Source: JAUZPB01 sp037140715
Lineage (GTDB): Bacteria; Bacteroidota; Ignavibacteria; Ignavibacteriales; SURF-24
Assembly: GCA_037140715.1 (NCBI GenBank)
Contig: JBAXDX010000046.1
Location: 1-21,889 of the forward strand
Direction of reading: 5' to 3'
Length of the DNA: 21,889 nucleotides
In this document: positions 15,632 to 21,889 of the stretch, one piece after another
How positions within the stretch are numbered: position 1 is the first letter of the stretch
How the letters are laid out: every line of letters begins with the position of its first letter
The notes under the pieces: model-generated
The model's database searches: none
What the model was told of the DNA's origin: nothing
Seen by the model: only the letters and a program-made list of their open reading frames with translations
Made by a program: the position numbers and the translations under genes

Positions 15632-16990
15632 ATGGGCTATATAATATATTTTTTAATAACAATTGCCATACTGGTATTTGTTCATGAGTTTGGTCATTTT
15701 CTGGCTGCCAAACTTTCTAAGATGAGAGTTGATGTATTTGCTATCGGTTTCGGCAAAAGATTATTTGGATGGAATAAACTAACCGGTTTTACACTCGGGA
15801 ACCTGCCGGATGATTTTGACGGCATGGGCAATACTGACTACCGTCTTTGCATCGCGCCTCTGGGTGGCTATGTAAAGATTGCAGGAATGGTCGATGAAAG
15901 TTTCGATGTTAAGTTCGCCAACACAGAACCTCAGCCCTATGAATTCAGAGCAAAGCCAACAGTATCTAAGATATTTGTCATTACCGCGGGCGTACTGATG
16001 AACCTGTTGCTCGCATATTTTATTTTTGCCAGCGTTAATTTCTTTCAGCAAAAAGAGCTTGTCCGTACAACTAAAATCGGTTACGTTGCGCAGAACAGTA
16101 CTGCCGGTAAAGCGGGATTCAGGCAGAATGACAGGATAATTTCAATTAATGGCAGGAAGACTGTTCACTGGGAAGATGTTATGACTCCCGTCTTTATGGA
16201 TAACATGACAAAAGACCTTGAAGTAAAGATTGAAAGAAACGGCAATGAGCAAACTATTATAGTCCCCCAAAAAACCTTTGCAAAGGAATCGGGCAGAGGA
16301 GAGATGGTACTAATGCCTTCAGGCTACGAGGTCTCCGCCGACAGCGTGATAGAAGGATTCCCAGCCAGTAAGGCAGGGATAATAAAAGGTGATATATTTA
16401 TCAGCGTCAATAATGAATATATTGCCGGTAGCCGGCAGACAACTTCAATTATCTCGGCAAATAAGGGAAAGACAATCCCTGTAAAACTACTGCGCGGTCA
16501 GGATACAGTTACGCTCGGAGTTACTCCTGGCAAAGACGGCAGAATCGGAGTGATGCTTAATGCCCGGTTCAACGGAATAATCGATTATAAGTCCACCGGT
16601 CTGGCAGAATCGTTGCTGAACGGCGTTACCGACATCGGCAAATTTACAAAGCTGACTTTCTCTATGCTCGGCAATGTAGTAAGCGGCAATATTGAATTCT
16701 CTTCAGCCTTTGGCGGGCCGGTTAAAATAGCACAGTATGCGGCAAAATCAGCACAGAGCGGTTTCTTAACTTTTATATTCTTCCTTGCTACATTAAGCCT
16801 TAGTCTGGCGATACTTAATATACTGCCTTTCCCTGTGCTTGACGGCGGACATTTTGTAATAATCCTTATTGAAGGCATTATTAAAAGAGAAATTCCGATA
16901 AAAATCAAAATGGCTATTCAAAATACAGGGTTTGTTATACTGTTACTCTTTATGGCTTTTGTAATCTACAACGATCTTATAAGCATGTAA
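15632..16990 (+). CDS. rseP: Site-2 protease RseP
   Basis: The protein has 452 residues and is an inner-membrane zinc protease of family M50 that cleaves transmembrane segments, including anti-sigma factors and leftover signal peptides. HEFGH (18-22) lies in the first transmembrane helix. A second helix about 113-135 carries GVLMNLLLAYF, and the third zinc region is PVLDGGH (401-407). Two PDZ-like domains lie at about 145-215 and 230-305. A final transmembrane helix is at 430-446. Start ATG 15632 has TGGGAG upstream. The gene follows dxr, a widespread arrangement. The soluble segment of about 55 residues between HEFGH and the second helix, including LGNLPDDFDGMGNTDYRL, is longer than in E. 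coli RseP. Confidence 0.96.
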   Translation: MGYIIYFLITIAILVFVHEFGHFLAAKLSKMRVDVFAIGFGKRLFGWNKLTGFTLGNLPDDFDGMGNTDYRLCIAPLGGYVKIAGMVDESFDVKFANTEPQPYEFRAKPTVSKIFVITAGVLMNLLLAYFIFASVNFFQQKELVRTTKIGYVAQNSTAGKAGFRQNDRIISINGRKTVHWEDVMTPVFMDNMTKDLEVKIERNGNEQTIIVPQKTFAKESGRGEMVLMPSGYEVSADSVIEGFPASKAGIIKGDIFISVNNEYIAGSRQTTSIISANKGKTIPVKLLRGQDTVTLGVTPGKDGRIGVMLNARFNGIIDYKSTGLAESLLNGVTDIGKFTKLTFSMLGNVVSGNIEFSSAFGGPVKIAQYAAKSAQSGFLTFIFFLATLSLSLAILNILPFPVLDGGHFVIILIEGIIKREIPIKIKMAIQNTGFVILLLFMAFVIYNDLISM

Positions 16991-17000
16991 AATCCTTTTA

Positions 17001-17026
17001 GCCGGACAACCTTTTACCCGTCCGGC
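17001..17026. terminator. Hairpin between convergent rseP and priA
   Basis: GCCGGAC (17001-17007) and GTCCGGC (17020-17026) form a perfect 7-bp stem around a 12-nt loop. It lies 10 nt after the rseP stop and 27 nt after the minus-strand priA stop. Neither side has a strong T tract. Confidence 0.5.
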
Positions 17027-17053
17027 AGATGCGGAGACTTTTCCCGCTCTCAA

Positions 17054-19519
17054 TTAGAGAACGCTCTGCGGGTCAATGTCAAAGAAAAGCTTTATGTTAC
17101 GAAAGCGGGACTTCTGGTTAAAGTTAATAAACGAGTTTAGAACAGCAGCCCTCAACAACGCGCCTCCCGGGTCTGTTCCGCGGTTGCTTTTGATTAATAT
17201 ATGGAACCGGTACTGATTTTTTATTTTAGATATAATCGCTTCCGAAGGCGGACTTATCTTTAATCCTTTTTCATAAGCTTTCAGATGATTGTAGAAGTCA
17301 TGAATCGCGCCTCTGGCGTCTTCCTCGCTCTCATCTTTGGCTTCAATCAGACAGAGACGGCTAAATGGGGGGTAGCCCAAAGATTCCCTTAATACAATTT
17401 CTTTTTCGTAGAAACCATGATAATCATTATCTACAACTTTAAGCAAAACGAAATGCTTATCGTTCTGCGTCTGAATTATAACCTCGCCTTCCGCCTTACT
17501 GCGTCCGGCGCGACCTGATACCTGCGTCAATAACTGGAAAGTCCTTTCATCCGCCCTGAAGTCCGGCATCCACAGGCTTGTCTCGGCGGAGATTACTCCG
17601 ACAAGTGTAACATTTGAGAAATCGAGACCTTTGGAAACCATCTGAGTGCCGACAAGCATATCTATCTCCCCTTTCCTGAAACTGTTGAGTATAAGTCCAA
17701 GTGAGCCTTTCTTACTTACCGAATCTGAATCCAGCCTTTCTATTTTCGCATCAGGGAAATAATACTCCAGTTCATCTTCAACTCTCTGCGTACCCGCGCC
17801 GAAATACTTTATCTTAAGCGAACCGCAGTTGGTGCAGGCGTTTGGCACAGGTTTGATGAACCCGCAATAGTGGCACTGAAGAGTATTTTTATTTATATGA
17901 AAGACCAGCGGAACCGAACAATTATGACACATCTCGTTCTCTCCGCAGTCTTCGCAATAAACCTGAGTTGCAAATCCCCGCCGGTTCTGAAGTATAATCA
18001 CTCCCTCTTTACGGACAAGCCGCTTCGAGATTTCATCAAGCAGTATGCGACTGAAGACATTCTCCATCTTCTTCTTTTTCTTTTCGACTGAGATATTTAC
18101 AAGCTTTATCTCCGGCATTTTAGCGTTATCCGCTCTTTCTGTAAGTTCGAGAAGCTTATATTTATTCATCTTCGCGTTATACATACTCTCAATTGAAGGA
18201 GTTGCGCTACCAAGCAGAACGGGACAGCCACTAACTTTCCCTTTCATTATCGAAGCATCGCGTGCCTGGTATTTGGGAACATTATCGAATTGCTTATAGC
18301 TGGCATCATGCTCTTCATCGACAACAATAAGACCTACGTTATTAAGCGGAGCAAATAAAGCGGAGCGCGCGCCAACCACAACGCGGAATTTCCCCTGCAC
18401 TACTCCCCGCCATATATCGTATCGCTCGCCCCTTGACATGCGACTGTGAACAACGGCTACCTTCTCCCCAAAATTATTGAATAACCGCGCGGTAATCTGA
18501 GGCGTAAGAGATATCTCCGGCACAAGTATGATGACATTCCGATCTTTGGCGAGAGCTTTTTTTGTCAACTCAATATAAACCTGCGTCTTCCCCGAACCGG
18601 TTACGCCATGAAGAAGATAAACCTGAAATTCTTCAGACTCAATTTTGCCAGAGACCTCCCCTACTACATTCTGTTGCTCTGCGGTCAGCACAAACTCGGT
18701 ACCTTCTTCATCATAAAATTCGGTATATTTCCTCTGCACTTCCTTATCTATAATTTCAATGATACCCTTCTGTTCAAGACTGTCGACTGAAGACTTTGAC
18801 GCACTGGTTTTCTTTAATAATTCTGAAAGCAGCACAGCCACGCCCTTCTGCCTTAGCAATTCCATAACAATCATTATCTGTTTCGGCGAACGTGCTTCAA
18901 TTTCAGGAATAATAGAGAATATCTCATCCAAAGGTTTTGCAAGATTGACATACTTAACCATCCTGATAGAAACCTTTGCCTTCTCAAGCTCATTAAGTAT
19001 AGTAACCGCTCCCTGCCGCTCCAGATCCCGCAGTACGCTATATATACTTTTCTTCTTCGTCTCTTTCTGCAACGATGAAATTGAAATAGTCTCATGCCCG
19101 CTAAGCGTCTTTAACACTTTAGCCTTTACGCTCTTCTGATTCTTCTCCTGACTTAGAAGCAGAAGACATAGCTGCTTTTCACAAATAATTTTCTTTTTAG
19201 ATTCAACTTCCAGTCCTGAAGGAACGCTATAACGCAACGCTTCGCCAAGAGAGCTGAGGTAATAGTCGGATATCCACTGATAGAACTTAAGAGATTCATT
19301 ATTAAAGACAGGGTCTGAGTCGAGAATGTCCTGTACTGGTTTTAACTTATCCTTAACCTGCGTAGTCTCACTTACACCTATAATGAATCCCGTCATAATT
19401 CTTTTTCCAAATGGGACAACGGCTCTTACGCCAACCTGAGCCAGTTCGCAAAGGTCTTCGGGTATGATATAAGTAAAGGAATTCCGGAATGGCAGCGGGA
19501 AAACAATTTCTGCGTACAT
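17054..19519 (-). CDS. priA: Primosomal replication restart helicase PriA
   Basis: The protein has 821 residues from the ATG at 19519. PriA rebuilds replication forks away from the origin by binding the fork and loading DnaB. The N-terminal 3'-DNA-binding domain begins MYAEIVFPLP. The helicase part has Walker A GVTGSGKT (305-312) and DEEH (401-404). Eight cysteines form the two zinc sites (522, 525, 531, 534, 549, 552, 562, 565), and GRAGR is at 669-673. The frame continues upstream to a TTG at 19555 that would add 12 residues, but family members start at the MYAE strand. It is complete, and longer than the 732-residue E. coli protein, with Lys-rich insertions before Walker A in the winged-helix part. 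It is probably monocistronic. Confidence 0.95.
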   Translation of the reverse strand: MYAEIVFPLPFRNSFTYIIPEDLCELAQVGVRAVVPFGKRIMTGFIIGVSETTQVKDKLKPVQDILDSDPVFNNESLKFYQWISDYYLSSLGEALRYSVPSGLEVESKKKIICEKQLCLLLLSQEKNQKSVKAKVLKTLSGHETISISSLQKETKKKSIYSVLRDLERQGAVTILNELEKAKVSIRMVKYVNLAKPLDEIFSIIPEIEARSPKQIMIVMELLRQKGVAVLLSELLKKTSASKSSVDSLEQKGIIEIIDKEVQRKYTEFYDEEGTEFVLTAEQQNVVGEVSGKIESEEFQVYLLHGVTGSGKTQVYIELTKKALAKDRNVIILVPEISLTPQITARLFNNFGEKVAVVHSRMSRGERYDIWRGVVQGKFRVVVGARSALFAPLNNVGLIVVDEEHDASYKQFDNVPKYQARDASIMKGKVSGCPVLLGSATPSIESMYNAKMNKYKLLELTERADNAKMPEIKLVNISVEKKKKKMENVFSRILLDEISKRLVRKEGVIILQNRRGFATQVYCEDCGENEMCHNCSVPLVFHINKNTLQCHYCGFIKPVPNACTNCGSLKIKYFGAGTQRVEDELEYYFPDAKIERLDSDSVSKKGSLGLILNSFRKGEIDMLVGTQMVSKGLDFSNVTLVGVISAETSLWMPDFRADERTFQLLTQVSGRAGRSKAEGEVIIQTQNDKHFVLLKVVDNDYHGFYEKEIVLRESLGYPPFSRLCLIEAKDESEEDARGAIHDFYNHLKAYEKGLKISPPSEAIISKIKNQYRFHILIKSNRGTDPGGALLRAAVLNSFINFNQKSRFRNIKLFFDIDPQSVL

Positions 19520-19653
19520 ATTAAGTTCTATAAAGTTGTCATTAAAGGACTGCAAAGCTACAAATACATTTTTCTATACGCAAAAGTACGGCTAATTATG
19601 GCTAATATAAAACGTTATTTGTATTATTCCTGTCTTTTCGGATGGATTCAGAG

Positions 19654-19712
19654 CGCATAAACGCAAATCAGCCCGCCAGGAAACGATCCCCAGCGGGCTG
19701 ATTTATTATGCG
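19654..19712 (-). terminator. Long hairpin, likely terminator of the T9SS cargo gene
   Basis: A perfect 12-bp stem AAATCAGCCCGC (19665-19676) / GCGGGCTGATTT (19693-19704) encloses a 16-nt loop. It is extended by a second 7-bp stem CGCATAA (19654-19660) / TTATGCG (19706-19712) across a small internal loop. On the minus strand it is 69 nt past the stop of the gene at 19781 and precedes priA. Confidence 0.65.
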
Positions 19713-19780
19713 TTTACGCGGGATGCAGATAAGTTTAATTTATCCCGCAGGTAAGTATGTCGTTAAGACTCCGCCTGAAA

Positions 19781-21337
19781 TTATTTCACCAGCAGCATCT
19801 TCTTACTTGTTACAAAATCAGCAGACTTTAACTGGTATATGTACATCCCGCTGGGGAAATCCGAAGCATTGAACTCAACTGAATAAGAACCCTGTACCTG
19901 ATTTCCGCTAATCAGCGTGGCTACCTCTTTGCCAAGTATGTTGTAAACCTTCAGCGTTACCATGCCCGCCTTAGGAATAGCGTAGTTAATTACCGTAGTC
20001 GGATTAAACGGATTAGGATAATTCTGACTGAGAGCATAGCTGCCTGCAGCCTGCGCGTTATCAGCAACTACATCTGAAACCGCTGACTGTTCAGCCGTCA
20101 GGATTACAAGACCGCCAACGGTATTTTGCAAGAATGAAACAGAATTAGTCGCCGGACTAAGCGATGCATTGCTTACTGTCGTCCAGTTGTCAGAATTGTT
20201 ATCCCAGTACTTAACCTGAACCGTACTCTTATTGAAATTATTCCACTGAAGCTGATAATCAGTAAAATGAAGCTGTACCTGCGCAGAGCTTCCAAAGTTT
20301 ATATGATTGCCGACCTTACCGTTCTGAAGCATCACATTATTTCCGTTTCTGTCAAAGAGACTTATTTCATAAGCAGCCATAACTTTTTCATTCCCCTGAT
20401 TTGGAACATCGCCAGGCACAAGCTCAAGTATCTGTCCATAAAGATCATTATTCATCATACCACCACCTGACCAGCCCTGACGCATTGTAACAAAACTGTT
20501 TGTGTCAAAAGGCGAATGGAAAGTTGATCCCTGTTTAATATCTTTGCCTGACCAGCATCCGCCCAGGTCCTTGCCTACGGTAATGCTGTCTCTCCATACC
20601 TGCCCGTTGATGCTGTAAACTATAATCATCGGAGCCGTCCTTTTATTTAATAAACCGCCGACAATCACAACCGAATCGCCAACCGCAGGTCTTTTGGCGT
20701 TCGAAGACGGGTTATACCAATAAGGTCCGAAGTTCAGAATATAATCAACTGTCTGATCATTATTCACATCAATAAAGAATTGTTCATTTCTGAAGGTTGT
20801 ATCGACAAGCGCAACGCCCGAAACTGTGATAGTTGTAAGCGAGTCGTGCATAAAACCAAAGCCATAACCCTTATGCCCTCTGCCACGGCCGTCATGCGGA
20901 CTGGTTCCCATCTTATTCCAGTAAGCATCATAAGGATTGCGCCAGAACTTGTCGTTTATATCATAGACGATAACCATTATGAGGCTGTCTCTGGTAAGAC
21001 GGTTTGCCTGCCCCCCGCTTATAACGACAGTCTCGCCATCCAACGGTCTTACGGCATCGCTACTGTCCGGGCTATACCAGTCAGGACCAAAGTTTAATTC
21101 ATATTCAGCGATTCCATTTGTATTAGCATCAAGAAAATACTTTGTAACAGTACGGGTTACCACGGAATCATTGTGTTTAAGCGTATCCTGGAAAGTAGCT
21201 ACGGTTACAATAACCTTTCCTGATATTGTTACAACAGTCAGCGAATCAGGGCGAAAGTGCCCCTGCCGGGCATTCAGATGACTGACTGCGAACATAAGAA
21301 TAATTAATAATAAAGCATGTGTGTGTGTTGATTTCAT
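19781..21337 (-). CDS. T9SS-exported protein with duplicated N-terminal domain
   Basis: The protein has 518 residues. The signal peptide is about 1-24 (MKSTHTHALLLIILMFAVSH). Two copies of one domain follow, at about 31-133 and 165-250: both run LT-V/I-T-ISG/VSG, then F-D-N, LNFGP-WY-P, RP-GE/GD-VVI-GG, and IVYxIN-WR. A middle region (about 265-430) is beta-rich. The last 83 residues are the type IX secretion sorting domain: SQNYPNPFNPTTVINY, KVYNILGKEVATL, FPSGMYIYQL. Such proteins cross the outer membrane by T9SS and are either released or linked to the surface after domain removal. Function of the repeated domain is not recognised. AAGGAG upstream supports the ATG at 21337. It is the last minus-strand gene and probably monocistronic. 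Confidence 0.9.
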   Translation of the reverse strand: MKSTHTHALLLIILMFAVSHLNARQGHFRPDSLTVVTISGKVIVTVATFQDTLKHNDSVVTRTVTKYFLDANTNGIAEYELNFGPDWYSPDSSDAVRPLDGETVVISGGQANRLTRDSLIMVIVYDINDKFWRNPYDAYWNKMGTSPHDGRGRGHKGYGFGFMHDSLTTITVSGVALVDTTFRNEQFFIDVNNDQTVDYILNFGPYWYNPSSNAKRPAVGDSVVIVGGLLNKRTAPMIIVYSINGQVWRDSITVGKDLGGCWSGKDIKQGSTFHSPFDTNSFVTMRQGWSGGGMMNNDLYGQILELVPGDVPNQGNEKVMAAYEISLFDRNGNNVMLQNGKVGNHINFGSSAQVQLHFTDYQLQWNNFNKSTVQVKYWDNNSDNWTTVSNASLSPATNSVSFLQNTVGGLVILTAEQSAVSDVVADNAQAAGSYALSQNYPNPFNPTTVINYAIPKAGMVTLKVYNILGKEVATLISGNQVQGSYSVEFNASDFPSGMYIYQLKSADFVTSKKMLLVK

Positions 21338-21615
21338 TTTAGCGCTCCTTTTATTTTGTGAAAGATAGATTTTATTTCTTTGTACGGTTATTCAGATGTC
21401 CTGTTTAACTTTCTTATTCACTCATGTCATGCAAAATTTATCCCTGACTATGATTCTGATGATTAAATGATTAACTACAATCCATTTCATGCTGGCTGCA
21501 TTATCATATAAAGCATAAAAATTACACAAATCATATATGGAGATGAATTTTGCGTAACATGAGCAGTTAAAAAACCCTGATTTATATTCTAAGTCTTTTG
21601 AGCAAATACGGGAGG

Positions 21616-21889
21616 ATGCCATTTGCAAGCATAAAACCGTCTTTTTATTTACACAATGGCTTGTGCAAAACCCATAACGCCGAGTGTAAAACACACAATG
21701 GCTCGTGTAAAACCCATAACGCCGAGTGTAAAACACACAATGGCTCGTGTAAAACCCATAACGCCAAGTGTAAAACACACAATGGCTCGTGTAAAACCCA
21801 TAATGACGAGTGTAAAACACACAATGGCTCGTGCAAAACCCATAATGACGAGTGTAAAACACACAATGGCTCGTGCAAAACCCATAATG
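21616..21889 (+). CDS. Candidate Cys/His heptapeptide-repeat ORF (runs off right edge)
   Basis: A plus-strand frame is open from 21601 to the edge and has its only upstream ATG at 21616. It begins MPFASIKPSFYLHNGL and continues as eleven heptads of CKTHN plus two variable residues (AE, GS, AK, DE). Codon changes between copies in the CKTHN part are synonymous: TGT/TGC, ACC/ACA, CAT/CAC, AAC/AAT. GGGAGG abuts the ATG directly, which is too close for a normal ribosome binding site, so the true start or real expression is in doubt. Each heptad has one Cys and one His. No known family is recognised. It could instead be a non-coding satellite. Confidence 0.35.
   Translation, partial: MPFASIKPSFYLHNGLCKTHNAECKTHNGSCKTHNAECKTHNGSCKTHNAKCKTHNGSCKTHNDECKTHNGSCKTHNDECKTHNGSCKTHN
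21651..21889. repeat. 42-bp tandem repeat made of two 21-bp half-units
   Basis: Units begin at 21651, 21693, 21735, 21777, 21819 and 21861, each starting ACACAATGGC, with the last cut by the window edge. Every unit holds two related 21-bp halves beginning GTG(T/C)AAAAC, one ending CCATAACGCCGA-like and one CACAATGGCTC-like. All three minus-strand frames and one plus frame stay open through it because 42 is divisible by 3. There are no unique spacers, so it is not CRISPR. Confidence 0.93.

Noticed and set aside
19520..19555. Upstream TTG start for PriA
   Set aside because: It adds 12 residues before the conserved MYAE strand with no clear ribosome binding site, so the ATG at 19519 is preferred, although neither start has a strong site.
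21422..21862. Minus-strand frames through the right-edge array
   Set aside because: All three minus frames are open only because the unit is 42 bp. None has a ribosome binding site and a credible start outside the repeat, and copy differences are less silent there than in the plus frame.
21651..21889. 42-bp array as CRISPR
   Set aside because: Both 21-bp halves of each unit are related to each other and conserved between copies, so nothing serves as a spacer.

Overview
This 21.9 kb window looks like chromosomal DNA of a member of the Ignavibacteria (Bacteroidetes/Chlorobi group). The main evidence is the C-terminus of the protein at 19781-21337, an 'SQNYPNPFNP...' type IX secretion sorting domain in the form typical of that lineage. 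The AT-rich base composition, lipoproteins ending in SQC or SSC lipoboxes, and M16 peptidase pairs fit this. The assignment is an inference from protein style, not from a marker gene. No phage, IS element, tRNA, rRNA or CRISPR array was seen.

Layout, left to right. (1) Positions 1-1954, minus strand: the start of a basic K/Q/P-rich protein running off the left edge, a FliL-like lipoprotein and an M48 metalloprotease lipoprotein. They are separated by AT-rich gaps that each hold a hexanucleotide satellite, (GATTAA)8 and (GATTAT)5, set in the same flanking context. (2) 2142-2915, plus: a YdfG-type short-chain dehydrogenase ending in a hairpin terminator that faces a convergent minus-strand cluster. 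(3) 3064-4656, minus: a periplasmic rhodanese, a CYTH triphosphate-tunnel protein and a YciO-like YrdC-domain protein. (4) 4998-9883, plus: a YchJ/SEC-C protein, a two-gene M16 operon (one catalytic, one lacking the zinc motif and carrying an extra C-terminal domain) and a YihX-like HAD phosphatase. (5) 9977-10999: an L,D-transpeptidase. (6) 11000-11683: a non-coding convergent gap with a 41-bp tandem hairpin array. (7) 11684-14085, minus: DUF1015 protein followed by SerC. (8) 14324-16990, plus: dxr then rseP. (9) 17054-19519, minus: PriA. (10) 19781-21337, minus: a T9SS-exported protein with a duplicated domain. (11) 21616 to the right edge: a 42-bp tandem repeat array that, read on the plus strand, is open and encodes a Cys/His heptapeptide repeat (CKTHN plus two variable residues).

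Most genes are housekeeping: isoprenoid precursor synthesis (Dxr), serine and PLP synthesis (SerC), replication restart (PriA), envelope proteolysis (RseP, M48, M16 pair) and peptidoglycan cross-linking (YkuD). Two structures are not explained by ordinary annotation. One is the 41-bp array at about 11122-11450, whose repeat copies differ by compensatory base-pair changes in a hairpin stem. The other is the right-edge array, whose two 21-bp half-units differ mainly at synonymous third positions of one plus-strand frame. That pattern suggests a translated repeat protein, not a plain satellite.
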